Counted from the first letter of the stretch, positions 35,893-44,881 are shown. The stretch: DNA of 64,000 nt from Winogradskyella jejuensis (GCF_900129745.1 NZ_FQWS01000001.1:1116001-1180000); one strand, 5' to 3'. Translations and numbers: made by a program. Notes: generated by a model from the sequence alone, not told the origin.

Positions 35893-36294
35893 TTATTTTT
35901 TAAGTAAATCTCTTATTTCTGCTAAAAGATCTTCTTGGCTTGGTCCAGCTGGTGCTTCTGGAGCAGGCTCTTCTTTTTTCTTCATCTTATTAACGCCCTT
36001 TACAACCATAAACATTACAAATGCTACGATAATAAAATCGATGACGTTAGTTAAAAATGTACCATATTCTAAATAAACTTCGCCTACCATTTCGCCTGCA
36101 TCGTTTAGAGCTCCATCTTTTAATTTGTATTTAAGTGACTTAAAGTCTGAATCAAATATTAATCCAATTAACGGTGATACAATTCCTCCTGTAAATGAAG
36201 CTACAACTTTGTTAAAGGCAGCACCCATAACAAAACCAACGGCAATGTCTACAAGATTGCCTTTCATTGCAAACTCTTTAAATTCTTTAAGCAT
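35893..36294 (-). CDS. mscL: Large-conductance mechanosensitive channel
   Basis: MscL opens under membrane tension and releases solutes on osmotic downshock. The 133-residue protein has the N-terminal amphipathic start LKEFKEFAMKGN, the first helix VDIAVGFVMGAAFNKVVASF with its glycine-packed pore, a periplasmic loop, the second helix (about 72-95, FLTNVIDFIIVAFVMF) and a charged C-terminal bundle ending QEDLLAEIRDLLKK. Length and motifs are standard. It has its own terminator downstream. Confidence 0.97.
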   Translation of the reverse strand: MLKEFKEFAMKGNLVDIAVGFVMGAAFNKVVASFTGGIVSPLIGLIFDSDFKSLKYKLKDGALNDAGEMVGEVYLEYGTFLTNVIDFIIVAFVMFMVVKGVNKMKKKEEPAPEAPAGPSQEDLLAEIRDLLKK

Positions 36295-36384
36295 AATTTT
36301 AAGTTTTATTAGTTAGTATTATAAAAACTAAATTTAGTTAAAATTTTAACATCTTCAATAAAAAGTATAAAATTCCCCTAAAAC

Positions 36385-37491
36385 TTACTTAATTATTTTT
36401 CGTTTAACACGCTGAGAAATAGCGGTTAAAATTTCGTAAGATATGGTGTTTGCAGACTCGGCAAGTGTAGAAGCTTTGTAATTTCCATCGAAGACAATAA
36501 CCTCATCACCTTCTTTACAATCAATGTTGGTGATGTTTACCATAATCATATCCATACACACATTTCCAATAATTGGAGCCTTTTGTCCATTGATAAAAAC
36601 AAAGCCTTTTTTGTTACCAAACTGCCTTGAAATTCCGTCGGCGTGACCAATAGGAATTGTAGCCGTTTTTTCAAAGCCTTTTGCTTTGTAAGCACGATTA
36701 TAACCAACAGTTTCGTTCTTTTCTATTAAATGAATTTGCGAAATGATTGATTTTAATTTAGCTATGGGCTTTAAATTCTGGTCTTCTTTTGCAGAGTTTC
36801 CAAAGCCGTACAAACCAATACCACAACGTACCATATTAAAATGCGCTTCGGGATAATTTATAACGCCAGAGGTATTACATAAATGAAACCATGGTTGGTA
36901 GCCTATTTGAGTTTCAAAATTTGAAGCAATGTTTTTAAAATCTTCAATTTGTTTTAAGGTGAAATCTTTTTCATTTTCATCTTCACTTGCCGCCAAATGC
37001 GAAAACAACGATTTAGCTACAATAGATGAGGTGTTTTTTAGCTGATTAACTATAAATTCAATATCGTTATGCCAAAAGCCCAAACGATTTAAACCTGTAT
37101 TGAATTTAATATGAACCGGATAATTCTTTTGGTTTTCTTGTTCTGCTATCTCGATAAATGTCTTTAGAATACGCGGACTGTATATACTTGGCTCTAGGCA
37201 ACGCTCGATAATCGTTTTAAAATTAATCACCTGAGGATGCAACACCAAAATGGGTGTTGTAATACCTGCGTCTCTTAGGGCTACACCTTCGCTTGTGTAA
37301 GCCACAGCAAAATAGTCCACAGCAAGTGTTTCTAGATGTTTAGCCACTTCGATTGAGTCACTTCCGTATGCAAAGGCTTTAACAACCGCCAAGAATTTGG
37401 TTTCTGGTTTTAGCTTAGATTTTAAATAGTTATAGTTATGCGTCAGCGCATCAAAGTGAAGTTCTAGGATGGTTTCTTGCGCTTTAGACAT
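36385..37491 (-). CDS. alr: Alanine racemase
   Basis: Alr makes D-alanine for peptidoglycan using PLP. The 368-residue protein has the PLP lysine in [14 protein letters not shown] (about K35), [10 protein letters not shown], the HLAASED loop, [13 protein letters not shown], and the second-domain catalytic Tyr in [20 protein letters not shown] forms the substrate-binding segment. It overlaps the 3' end of the upstream tdk gene by 8 bp on the same strand. It is single-domain Alr, not the fused MurF-Alr form found in some Bacteroidota. Confidence 0.96.
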   Translation of the reverse strand: MSKAQETILELHFDALTHNYNYLKSKLKPETKFLAVVKAFAYGSDSIEVAKHLETLAVDYFAVAYTSEGVALRDAGITTPILVLHPQVINFKTIIERCLEPSIYSPRILKTFIEIAEQENQKNYPVHIKFNTGLNRLGFWHNDIEFIVNQLKNTSSIVAKSLFSHLAASEDENEKDFTLKQIEDFKNIASNFETQIGYQPWFHLCNTSGVINYPEAHFNMVRCGIGLYGFGNSAKEDQNLKPIAKLKSIISQIHLIEKNETVGYNRAYKAKGFEKTATIPIGHADGISRQFGNKKGFVFINGQKAPIIGNVCMDMIMVNITNIDCKEGDEVIVFDGNYKASTLAESANTISYEILTAISQRVKRKIIK

Positions 37492-38131
37492 CAGAGTTTT
37501 TGTCTTTCGAGGTTACTTCCTCAGCATCTTTTACTTTCATCTGACGTACTTTTTCGCGAAGCATACATTTATAGTAAGCGGCTCTACTTAATGGCTCGTA
37601 TTCGTCTACTTCACCCAATAAAACCAAATCATCGCTCTTGGCTTTTCTGTAAGAGTATTGAGCTAAATTCCCTGTTTTTGTGCAAACGGCGTGTACTTTA
37701 GTCACATACTCCGCTGTAGCCATAAGGTTAGGCATTGGGCCAAAGGGATTACCTTTAAAATCCATATCTAAACCAGCCACAATAACACGTATGCCTTTAT
37801 TGGCCAAATCATTACAGACACTTACAATCTCATCATCAAAAAATTGAGCCTCGTCAATACCAACCACATCACAACCATCTGCCAAAATAGGAATATTAGC
37901 AGCAGCTGGGACTGGCGTAGAACGAATTTCGTTTGAGTCGTGGGATACTACTTTTTCCTCATCGTAACGCACATCTACGGCTGGTTTAAAGATTTCAACT
38001 TTTTGTCGCGCAAATTGAGCACGCTTAAGTCGGCGGATTAATTCTTCTGTTTTACCAGAAAACATAGACCCACAGATGACTTCAATCCACCCAAATTGTT
38101 CTTTATGATTTACCGTATTTTCGAGAAACAT
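37484..38131 (-). CDS. tdk: Thymidine kinase
   Basis: The enzyme phosphorylates thymidine in the salvage pathway. The 215-residue protein is a type II thymidine kinase with the P-loop [14 protein letters not shown] (21-34), the Walker B-like DEAQFF, the catalytic-base region and a lid carrying Cys residues (VCTKTGNLA and YYKCM), less complete than the usual four-Cys zinc site. The N-terminal 15 residues are a normal extension in Bacteroidota. It overlaps alr and is divergent from the conserved 248-codon gene. Confidence 0.95.
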   Translation of the reverse strand: MFLENTVNHKEQFGWIEVICGSMFSGKTEELIRRLKRAQFARQKVEIFKPAVDVRYDEEKVVSHDSNEIRSTPVPAAANIPILADGCDVVGIDEAQFFDDEIVSVCNDLANKGIRVIVAGLDMDFKGNPFGPMPNLMATAEYVTKVHAVCTKTGNLAQYSYRKAKSDDLVLLGEVDEYEPLSRAAYYKCMLREKVRQMKVKDAEEVTSKDKNSDV

Positions 38132-38215
38132 TTCGTAATTTTAGCACTAAATCGTGTTCGATTTTCGTTTGTATAAAGGTGAAGCAAATTTATTAAAAAT
38201 CAAAAGTTATTTGGG

Positions 38216-38962
38216 ATGAAAAAGAAATTAGAATCAGAATTAATTAGCATTGCGCATAGGATTCTAAAACTCACAGGGAAAGAGGATGTTAATCGCATGC
38301 ATAAGGAAGTCGCGGCCCTGTATGAAAAGCTTACGGTTTTAAAATTTGCACAAGAAAACTTTGAAGACGATTTACCAACTATTGGTAATGATTCTTCATT
38401 CTTTGGCATGTTAGATACAGCATTCAACAATAAAATTAGCGATAACATAGAGGTTGAAAATAAAGTCTATGTTAATATGGACGAGCGTGAAGATGATGGG
38501 ATAATGGAGCCCGTAATGAACAAGATTAAGGATATGGTTGCCTTTATGCCAGAGGAAGATGAGGTTGTAGAGGAAGCCACTAAAGCTAGCCAAAATGGGG
38601 AGCATGCAAAAACTATTGAGTTTGAAACCATTACTCAAGATTTTGCCAACATTCCTGAGTTTGAACCCGTAGAAGAAGCTAAAAAGCGCGAAGCAGATAG
38701 CAAAGTAAAGTCACTTAATGACAAACTGAAATCAGGAGGTTTACAGATTGGATTAAATGATAAGATTGCATTTATCAAGCATTTATTTGATGGAAAAAGC
38801 GAAGACTATGACCGTGTTATTTCTCAAATTAATACATCGACATCACTTCAAGAAGCTGAAGATTTCATTCACCAGTTAGTTAAACCAGATTACAACAATT
38901 GGGAAGGTAAAGAAGACTATGAGGCACGTTTTCTAGAAATCGTAGAGGGTAAATTCAACTAA
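38216..38962 (+). CDS. Conserved acidic protein of unknown function
   Basis: I recognise no named domain. The 248-residue soluble protein is strongly acidic in the middle (EEDEVVEEATK). Residues 1-50 are helical and probably coiled coil (AHRILKLTGKEDVNRMHKEV). A conserved-looking C-terminal block, LNDKIAFIKHLFDGKSEDYD followed by VISQINTSTSLQEAEDFI, is a pattern I associate with Bacteroidota-only proteins. The DoxX-like gene follows by 4 bp and rsmI after that, so the three are probably one operon. Its role is open. Confidence 0.85.
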   Translation: MKKKLESELISIAHRILKLTGKEDVNRMHKEVAALYEKLTVLKFAQENFEDDLPTIGNDSSFFGMLDTAFNNKISDNIEVENKVYVNMDEREDDGIMEPVMNKIKDMVAFMPEEDEVVEEATKASQNGEHAKTIEFETITQDFANIPEFEPVEEAKKREADSKVKSLNDKLKSGGLQIGLNDKIAFIKHLFDGKSEDYDRVISQINTSTSLQEAEDFIHQLVKPDYNNWEGKEDYEARFLEIVEGKFN

Positions 38963-38966
38963 AAAT

Positions 38967-39320
38967 ATGCTGACCAAAAAGATTATTTATTGGGTGGCAA
39001 CAGCTGTCCTTTGTGGCATTATGCTCTATTCGGCGCAACTATATTTTAGAAATACCGAAATGGTTGAAGGTTATTTTGAGATGCTGAATTACCCTACCTA
39101 TTTTGTAATTCCTTTAGCAACTTTAAAGGTGCTTGGCGTTATTATGGTTTTATGGCGAAAAAGCCAATGGCTTACAGAATGGGCGTATGCAGGGTTCTTT
39201 TTCGATTTGGTCTTGGCAACTGCAGCGCATTATTATGCAGGTCATGAATTAGACTTATCTTTATATGCTTTAATTGCTTTATTCCCATCGTATTTTTTAG
39301 GTAAATATATCCGCGATTAG
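38967..39320 (+). CDS. DoxX-like four-helix membrane protein
   Basis: The 117-residue protein has four predicted membrane helices (about 5-25, 42-63, 70-92 and 96-112). The pattern YFVIPLATLKVLGVIMVLW, then WAYAGFFFDLVLATAAHY, fits the DoxX/DoxX-like family, whose functions include electron-transfer accessories and oxidative-stress complexes. The sequence does not show which. It sits 4 bp after the conserved acidic protein gene and 1 bp before rsmI, so all three are likely co-transcribed. Confidence 0.82.
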   Translation: MLTKKIIYWVATAVLCGIMLYSAQLYFRNTEMVEGYFEMLNYPTYFVIPLATLKVLGVIMVLWRKSQWLTEWAYAGFFFDLVLATAAHYYAGHELDLSLYALIALFPSYFLGKYIRD

Positions 39321-39321
39321 T

Positions 39322-39996
39322 ATGTCTAAACTCTACCTCGTACCCACACCAATAGGAAACTTAAAAGACATGACCTTTAGAGCTGTTGAGGTTTTAAACG
39401 AGGTCGATATAATACTTGCTGAAGACACGCGCACATCTGGAAAGCTCCTCAAGCATTTTGAAATTACAACACAAATGCAAAGTCATCATATGCACAACGA
39501 GCATAAAACGGTGAATCATTTGGTGGAGAAACTAAAATCGGGTACGTCTATTGCTGTCATTAGCGATGCCGGCACGCCTGCCATTTCTGACCCAGGATTT
39601 TTACTCACACGCGCCGCTGTAGAAAACAATATAGAAATCGAATGTTTGCCAGGAGCTACTGCATTTGTCCCAGCTTTAGTTAATAGTGGATTGCCAAACG
39701 ATAAGTTTGTTTTTGAAGGCTTTTTGCCTGTAAAAAAAGGCCGCCAAACTCGATTATTACTTTTAGCCGAAGAAACCCGAACGATGATTTTTTACGAGAG
39801 TCCGCATAAATTGGTAAAGACTTTAGGTCATTTTGCCGAATATTTTGGTGAAGACCGACAAGTTTCTGTATCGAGAGAGTTAACTAAACTCTATGAAGAA
39901 ACTATTCGCGGCACCGCAAAAGCTGTTTTAGAGCACTATACCAATAAACCACCAAAAGGTGAAATAGTTATTGTAGTTGCGGGAAAGAATAAATAA
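39322..39996 (+). CDS. rsmI: 16S rRNA 2'-O-ribose C1402 methyltransferase
   Basis: RsmI methylates C1402 of 16S rRNA in the decoding centre. The 224-residue protein has the tetrapyrrole-methylase fold with the start LYLVPTPIGNLKDMTFRAV, AEDTRTSGKLLKHF, VISDAGTPAISDPGFLLTRA and LPGATAFVPALVNSGL. The C-terminus, PKGEIVIVVAG, is conserved. It is slightly shorter than the E. coli enzyme (286), as is common in Bacteroidota. It is followed by a dispersed repeat. Confidence 0.95.
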   Translation: MSKLYLVPTPIGNLKDMTFRAVEVLNEVDIILAEDTRTSGKLLKHFEITTQMQSHHMHNEHKTVNHLVEKLKSGTSIAVISDAGTPAISDPGFLLTRAAVENNIEIECLPGATAFVPALVNSGLPNDKFVFEGFLPVKKGRQTRLLLLAEETRTMIFYESPHKLVKTLGHFAEYFGEDRQVSVSRELTKLYEETIRGTAKAVLEHYTNKPPKGEIVIVVAGKNK

Positions 39997-39998
39997 TT

Positions 39999-40027
39999 GT
40001 CATTTCGAGCTAGTCGAGAAATCTCAC
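39999..40027. repeat. Dispersed TCGA-core repeat
   Basis: GTCATTTCGAGCTAGTCGAG followed by AAATCTCAC lies in the 50-bp gap after rsmI, another relative of the elements in the polyketide cluster. Confidence 0.5.
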
Positions 40028-40046
40028 TAATTGGTCATAGTTTTAA

Positions 40047-40619
40047 ATGAAATATCTTTTGAAAGATATCAAGCAGTGCAAAGTGTGTGAAGCACATTTA
40101 CCATTGGGAGCAAATCCGATTGTAAGTTTTACGCCAGAATCCAAAATTATTCTTCTCAGTCAAGCACCAGGTAGAATTGCCCATGAAAAGTCAAAAGCGT
40201 GGGACGACCCAAGTGGTAAAAAATTAAGGGAATGGCTTGGCGTTACCGAAACGCAATTTTACAACCCAGATAATTTTGCCATTCTACCCATTGGGTTTTG
40301 CTATCCCGGAAAAGCAACAACAGGCGATTTACCACCACGACCAGAATGTGCACCGTTATGGCATGATACGATTTTGAGTACGCTTAAGCATGTAAAGCTC
40401 ACCATTTTAATAGGAAGTTATGCTCAGAACTACTACTTAAAAGGGCGTATGAAACGAACCTTAACAGAAACCGTTTCAAATTTTGAAGACTACTTGCCTA
40501 AGTATTTCCCCATTCCACATCCATCACCAACAAATCGGTTTTGGCGTGCTAAAAATCCTTGGTTTGAGGAGTTGGTGGTGCCAAGGTTAAATAGAGTAAT
40601 ATTTGATATTTTACAATAA
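40047..40619 (+). CDS. Uracil-DNA glycosylase superfamily protein
   Basis: The 190-residue protein has the UDG-like fold: IILLSQAPGRIAHEKSKAWDD at about residues 35-55 in place of the GEAPG of family 4, then GKKLREWLG, a central LPIGFCYPG, LTILIGSYAQ, and FPIPHPSPTNRFW with the HPSP motif. Two Cys near the start (CKVCEAHLP) do not form a full four-Cys iron-sulfur site. It resembles the UDG-family proteins common in Bacteroidota. Activity on uracil is not proven by these motifs. It converges on the TPR gene across a shared terminator. Confidence 0.85.
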   Translation: MKYLLKDIKQCKVCEAHLPLGANPIVSFTPESKIILLSQAPGRIAHEKSKAWDDPSGKKLREWLGVTETQFYNPDNFAILPIGFCYPGKATTGDLPPRPECAPLWHDTILSTLKHVKLTILIGSYAQNYYLKGRMKRTLTETVSNFEDYLPKYFPIPHPSPTNRFWRAKNPWFEELVVPRLNRVIFDILQ

Positions 40620-40640
40620 CCTTTAGCAACAATTAAAATA

Positions 40641-40668
40641 AAATCGGCAAACCTAGATTTGCCGATTT
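40641..40668. terminator. Bidirectional terminator between the UDG and TPR genes
   Basis: An 11-bp stem (AAATCGGCAAA/TTTGCCGATTT) with a 6-nt loop has T-runs on both strands and lies between convergent genes. Confidence 0.85.
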
Positions 40669-40689
40669 TTAATGCTCCTTTCTTTTTAA

Positions 40690-41271
40690 TTATAATAAAT
40701 TATTTAACCTATTCTGAAACCACGTTTTAGGTTTGGTTTCAGCCTCTTGCTTAGCTTGGTTTTCTATGATTCTATTTTCGTTTTCTTGAATCTTCTTTTT
40801 CTTCTTTATTCGAGATAAAATATCATCAACATAGAAGATAAAATCATTATTTAAGGCTAAGTGCTTCGCATCTTTGAGAACCTTCTCCGCTTCAGCGAAT
40901 AACATCAAGCTTTCATATAACTGACCCTGTGTTAAAGCGATGCCAGCTTTATCGATACCTTTTACTGTTTTAGCATAATCGATTAATTTCTGAGCCTCGT
41001 CAAAATCATGATTATTAATTAACAATCTGATGTAATCGGGATATAAATCAGGTACGTCTAATCTTACTGCTAAAGCTCGTTCAAAATATGTTTTTGCCGT
41101 TTCGTAATCGCCCAATTGCTCATAGTGTACTTTTGCCATTAAATGCAAAGCCTTTGTGTTTTCAGGGTCATAAGACAAGGCATAGTTTAATGCTTCGACT
41201 GCTTTTTCTAATTCATAAGGATAGGCTTCTATCGCTTTGAATAAATATGTATTATGTAAATTATTTTCCAT
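40690..41271 (-). CDS. TPR-repeat protein
   Basis: The 193-residue soluble protein has about three tetratricopeptide repeats (around residues 16-50, 50-85 and 112-145, with patterns such as ALNYALSYDPENTKALHLMAKV and AKTYFERALAV). A charged, Lys/Glu-rich tail follows (IKKKKKIQENENRI). Such proteins are scaffolds for protein contacts; the partner is unknown. It has no signal peptide. It is preceded by a 734-bp region with several small ORFs on the same strand. Confidence 0.85.
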   Translation of the reverse strand: MENNLHNTYLFKAIEAYPYELEKAVEALNYALSYDPENTKALHLMAKVHYEQLGDYETAKTYFERALAVRLDVPDLYPDYIRLLINNHDFDEAQKLIDYAKTVKGIDKAGIALTQGQLYESLMLFAEAEKVLKDAKHLALNNDFIFYVDDILSRIKKKKKIQENENRIIENQAKQEAETKPKTWFQNRLNNLL

Positions 41272-41376
41272 GATAATTTTAATTTACTGTTCAACATTGT
41301 TTTAAATGCAACATGGTATGTGTTGCTTTTTTAAGCTGTTCAGATTTTTGTAATCGTAAATTTTTTTGAGCTAAAA

Positions 41377-41405
41377 AATCCGAAACAGTTGGCTTGCTTC
41401 GGATT
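41377..41405 (-). terminator. Terminator after a 25-codon ORF
   Basis: An 8-bp stem (AATCCGAA/TTCGGATT) with a 13-nt loop has a run of T residues on the minus strand and starts 22 bp after the small ORF's stop. Confidence 0.65.
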
Positions 41406-41426
41406 CTTCTCTGAGGAATAAATTAT

Positions 41427-41504
41427 CTACAGAAAATACCGAAGCCTTGTAAATGACATGATGTCATAACTTAAATTTTGAATTGCTACTCTATGTTTTA
41501 GCAT
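41427..41504 (-). CDS. Candidate 25-residue peptide
   Basis: ATG at 41502-41504, stop TAG at 41427-41429. The product (MLKHRVAIQNL...LRYFL) is short and slightly basic, with no family. Support is only its position: an intrinsic terminator follows closely on the same strand. It could be a leader peptide, or chance. Confidence 0.25.
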   Translation of the reverse strand: MLKHRVAIQNLSYDIMSFTRLRYFL

Positions 41505-41783
41505 GGCTTCTTGTTTTATTACTAATTATATAATTGCGAATTCTTAATGCAATTCTGCTGTGCAAAGATGAAAACTATTTTTAAAAAAACAAATAAAAAT
41601 TTAGTTTAATTTATTGAAAATCAATGACTTAAACTTAATTTCAGGCATAGAAATTCCTGTCCACTCAATGTAGATTCTTGAAGGTTTCTTTAAGCTTCTG
41701 TTTTCCAATTGCTTAGTCTTCAATGCGTGCTATTTTATTTTTTAAAGTCGAGTTTCAAATTTTTCAATTTTTTTCATAAAAAA

Positions 41784-41805
41784 AGCGCCCAATTTCTTGG
41801 ACGCT
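41784..41805 (-). terminator. Terminator of the 39-codon gene
   Basis: A 9-bp stem with one mismatch (AGCGCCCAA/TTGGACGCT) and a TTTC loop is followed by seven mostly T bases on the minus strand, 38 bp after the small gene's stop. Confidence 0.7.
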
Positions 41806-41843
41806 CTTACTATTTATAGTTTTTGTGTTTAAATCATATACAA

Positions 41844-41963
41844 TTAATGATTAAAAATAGATACATAGCGTCCTTGTCGGTGAAATAATTCATTACTATT
41901 TCCCGGATAATCCCACTGACACATCAGTGATTTAGCTACGTTATGTATTATTGTTTTTCTCAT
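41844..41963 (-). CDS. Candidate 39-residue conserved-looking peptide
   Basis: The frame starts at ATG 41961-41963 and ends with TAA at 41844-41846. The product begins MRKTIIHNVAKSLMCQWDY and continues with PGNSNELFHRQGRYVSIFNH. It is polar and rich in Trp, His, Arg and Asn, unlike random AT-rich translation, and has one Cys. No family is recognised. An intrinsic terminator follows on the same strand, and the stop of the AhpD-like gene lies 42 bp upstream, so it could be made from that transcript or its own. It is not a signal peptide or a membrane helix. Confidence 0.5.
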   Translation of the reverse strand: MRKTIIHNVAKSLMCQWDYPGNSNELFHRQGRYVSIFNH

Positions 41964-42005
41964 TGTTGTTGCAAATATGCACATTTTAAGGTGTAATTTC
42001 CAAAT

Positions 42006-42608
42006 TTAATATCTAGACCCATCATGCTTCCCAACCTCAAAACCGTGTTTTCCTAAATATTGGTTTCCGCTTTCTATAGCGCCTTCTTCCATAGTTGTAC
42101 CCATAGAATCATTCCAACGGTTAAGGTATCCAAAAAGCGAAATAACACCGAGCATTTCTACGATTTCGCCTTCATCCCAATATTTGTAAAGACGCTCTTT
42201 AATTTCGGCATCAACAGCATTTGGCACCATTGAAGCTTGTAAAGAAAAGTCTAAAGCAGCACGCTCCGCTTCAGAAAATGCTGGATGCGTACGGTATTCC
42301 CAAATATTATCTAATTGCTCCTGCTCAGCACCATAACGTTCAGCGGCTCTAATAGCATGCGCTTGGCAATACCGGCAACCAGTAGAATTACTACTTACCC
42401 AAGCAATCATACGTTTTAGAGCCGAAGTTACGCGACCTTCATTAGCCATTACAGCTTTATTCAAATTGATAAATGCTTTAGAAATTGCGGGTCTGCGCTG
42501 CATGGTTAATACAGAATTTGGGCAAAACCCAAGGGTTTCGTTAAAGAATTCTGCGAGTTCCTTAGTTTCTAAATCGTGTTCTGGAGATAATGGAGTTACT
42601 AATGCCAT
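42006..42608 (-). CDS. AhpD-like carboxymuconolactone-decarboxylase-family protein
   Basis: The 200-residue all-helical protein has the CMD/AhpD core with the redox CxxC in STGCRYCQAHAIRAAERYG (about 78-82) and the supporting His in AHAIRAA. AhpD-type members reduce peroxiredoxin adducts, and related enzymes use the Cys pair to break down peroxides. It is divergent from an OsmC-family gene, which has a similar peroxide role, across a 132-bp region with an inverted repeat. A joint hydroperoxide response is likely but inferred. Confidence 0.88.
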   Translation of the reverse strand: MALVTPLSPEHDLETKELAEFFNETLGFCPNSVLTMQRRPAISKAFINLNKAVMANEGRVTSALKRMIAWVSSNSTGCRYCQAHAIRAAERYGAEQEQLDNIWEYRTHPAFSEAERAALDFSLQASMVPNAVDAEIKERLYKYWDEGEIVEMLGVISLFGYLNRWNDSMGTTMEEGAIESGNQYLGKHGFEVGKHDGSRY

Positions 42609-42668
42609 TTTTTAAGTACTTAGAGTTTTGAGTGTCTAAAGTTAACAAGTTAATCCGTAATCAAAACA

Positions 42669-42694
42669 CTTTGCAATAGGTTTGTTTTGCAAAG
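42669..42694. promoter_or_regulatory. Inverted repeat between AhpD-like and OsmC genes
   Basis: CTTTGCAA and TTGCAAAG, perfect 8-bp arms 10 bp apart, sit in the divergent promoter region. A TAGGTTTG -7-like box at 42677 falls between the arms, so a regulator bound here could control osmC. Confidence 0.45.
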
Positions 42695-42740
42695 GCACTT
42701 TAAGTATTTTAGACACTTATAACTCATCAACTTTAGTAAG

Positions 42741-43178
42741 ATGGCAGATAAAATTACAACACATTGGAAAGGCGGTTTAACTTTTGAATCGGATAATCCT
42801 AGCGGAAAAACGGTAGTAATGGATACTAGTATCGAAGGTCAAGAAGAGCGTTTTGGCCTATCTCCCAAAGCGATGATGTTGTCCTCTTTGGCTGGCTGTT
42901 CGGCTTTAGATGTAATTTCAATTTTAGATAAGATGAAATCGCCAATAGATGATTTTAAGGTTGAGGTGTCTGGCGAACTTACCGATGAGCATCCCAAATA
43001 TTATCATTCTGTTGTGGTGGATTATCATTTTTACGGTTCAGATTTAGATAAGGCCAAATGTGAGCGTGCCGTACAATTATCCATTGACAAATACTGCGGT
43101 GTTATGGAAATGTTTAGACAATTCGCCAAAATAGAGACTAATAATCATTTTCATATTGCAACAAAACGCAACACCTAA
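42741..43178 (+). CDS. OsmC-family peroxiredoxin-like protein
   Basis: OsmC/Ohr proteins reduce organic hydroperoxides with two Cys. The 145-residue protein has the first catalytic Cys in SSLAGCSALDVISIL (about residue 53) and the second in SIDKYCGVMEMF (about 119), with Glu/Arg of the QEERFGLSPKAMML region. The length is that of the OsmC branch rather than Ohr. recJ follows by 8 bp on the same strand. It is divergent from the AhpD-like gene. Confidence 0.92.
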   Translation: MADKITTHWKGGLTFESDNPSGKTVVMDTSIEGQEERFGLSPKAMMLSSLAGCSALDVISILDKMKSPIDDFKVEVSGELTDEHPKYYHSVVVDYHFYGSDLDKAKCERAVQLSIDKYCGVMEMFRQFAKIETNNHFHIATKRNT

Positions 43179-43186
43179 TTTGTCAT

Positions 43187-44878
43187 ATGCGTTGGACCAT
43201 AAAACCAAAACCAGATTCTGAAAAAATAAAAACGCTTAAAGAAGCACTACAAGTAGATGATATTTTAGCGACTTTGTTGTTACAACGTGGTATCGAAACT
43301 TTTGAAGATGCTAAAACATTTTTTAGACCAAGTTTCGACGATTTGCATGACCCATTTCTAATGAAAGATATGGATAAAGCTGTTGCCCGAATTGAAGCCG
43401 CCATATCTAATGGTGAAAATATTTTGGTTTATGGTGATTATGATGTCGATGGCACAACTTCAGTAGCCTTAATGTCTTCTTATTTAAAAACAAAAACCGA
43501 AAATGTTGCCACATATATTCCAGATAGATATGATGAAGGTTACGGCATCTCTTACAAAGGGATTGATTTTGCCGAGGACAATGATTTCTCTTTAATTATC
43601 GCCCTTGATTGTGGTATAAAAGCTATTGATAAAGTAGCTTACGCTAAGCAAAAGGGTATTGATTTTATTATTTGTGACCATCACAGACCAGGCGATAAAA
43701 TTCCAGATGCTGTTGCCGTTTTAGACCCCAAACGAAATGATTGCGACTATCCTTTTAAGGAACTTTGTGGTTGTGGCGTTGGTTTTAAGTTAATTTCTGC
43801 TTTAGCCGAGAGAGACGGAAAATCACCTGAAGATTTAGTCGAATATTTAGATTTAGTCGCTACGGCAATTGGCGCTGATATTGTACCTATTGTAGGAGAG
43901 AATAGAGCGTTGGCTTATTTTGGATTACAAGTGATTAATAGTAATCCAAGACCAGGAATGAAGGCTATTATCGCTGAGGTTAAGAAGGATGAATTAACCA
44001 TAACCGATGTTGTTTTTATTATAGCACCACGTATTAATGCTGCTGGCCGAATGAAACATGGAAACCACGCTGTTACTTTACTCACGGAAACGGATTTTAA
44101 TCTCGCTGCAGAATATGCCGTTGATATCGACCAATATAATACTGATAGGCGAGAAGCAGACCAACGCATCACAGAAGAAGCTTTAATTCAGATTGAAGAA
44201 AATTACGAAAAAGACCGTTTTACCACAGTGGTTTATGACGAAAGCTGGCACAAAGGCGTTATTGGTATTGTTGCTTCGAGATTAACAGAAACCTATTACC
44301 GACCAACGCTTGTATTTACAAAAAGTGGCGATAAATTAGCGGCTTCGGCACGTTCTGTAAAAGGTTTTGATGTTTACAACGCACTTGAAGCTTGCTCGGA
44401 ATACATCGAGCAATTTGGAGGGCACAAATATGCTGCAGGTTTAACGTTACTTCCAGAAAATTACGACGCATTTAAAGCAAAATTTGAAGCCGTAGTCCAA
44501 GAAACTATAGACCCTAAACTGTTGACTCCAGAGCTCAGAGTAGATTTAGAAATCAACTTGAACCAAATTGATGAAAAGCTATGGCGAATCTTAAAACAGT
44601 TTGCACCTTTTGGCCCCGGAAACATGACACCTGTGTTTATGACACAAGACTTAAAAGATACTGGTTGGGGAAAATGTGTAGGCGAAGATGATAAGCATTT
44701 ACGATTTACGGCGACACAGAACACTAACGAAAAGTTTGTTTGTATTGGCTTTGGCTTGGGAGATAAGTTAGATATCATAAAAGACAGACAATCATTCAGT
44801 GCCGCTTATACCATTGATGAGAATCATTGGAATGGAAGTGTAAGCCTTCAGCTAAAACTTAAAGATATAAAAGCATAA
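43187..44878 (+). CDS. recJ: Single-stranded-DNA-specific 5'-3' exonuclease
   Basis: RecJ degrades ssDNA in recombination and mismatch repair. The 563-residue protein has the DHH-family metal motifs: YGDYDVDGTTSVALM (about 83-97), ALDCGIK, the DHH centre in ICDHHRPGDK and LDLVATAIGAD, then the DHHA1 domain with SARSVKGFDVYNAL and FGGHKYAAGLTL, and the C-terminal OB fold (APFGPGNMTPVF). The length is typical. The MFS gene follows immediately with a TTG start. Confidence 0.97.
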   Translation: MRWTIKPKPDSEKIKTLKEALQVDDILATLLLQRGIETFEDAKTFFRPSFDDLHDPFLMKDMDKAVARIEAAISNGENILVYGDYDVDGTTSVALMSSYLKTKTENVATYIPDRYDEGYGISYKGIDFAEDNDFSLIIALDCGIKAIDKVAYAKQKGIDFIICDHHRPGDKIPDAVAVLDPKRNDCDYPFKELCGCGVGFKLISALAERDGKSPEDLVEYLDLVATAIGADIVPIVGENRALAYFGLQVINSNPRPGMKAIIAEVKKDELTITDVVFIIAPRINAAGRMKHGNHAVTLLTETDFNLAAEYAVDIDQYNTDRREADQRITEEALIQIEENYEKDRFTTVVYDESWHKGVIGIVASRLTETYYRPTLVFTKSGDKLAASARSVKGFDVYNALEACSEYIEQFGGHKYAAGLTLLPENYDAFKAKFEAVVQETIDPKLLTPELRVDLEINLNQIDEKLWRILKQFAPFGPGNMTPVFMTQDLKDTGWGKCVGEDDKHLRFTATQNTNEKFVCIGFGLGDKLDIIKDRQSFSAAYTIDENHWNGSVSLQLKLKDIKA

Positions 44879-44881
44879 ACT

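Larger units (their letters stand above)
41272..41843 (-). other. Gap with possible small transcripts
   Basis: No long gene lies here. On the minus strand I see a 25-codon ORF (41427-41504), a TTG-started 40-codon frame (41601-41723, containing IYIEWTGISMPEIKF, low confidence) and two terminator-like hairpins at 41377-41405 and 41784-41805. The rest is AT-rich without recognisable content. Confidence 0.4.
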
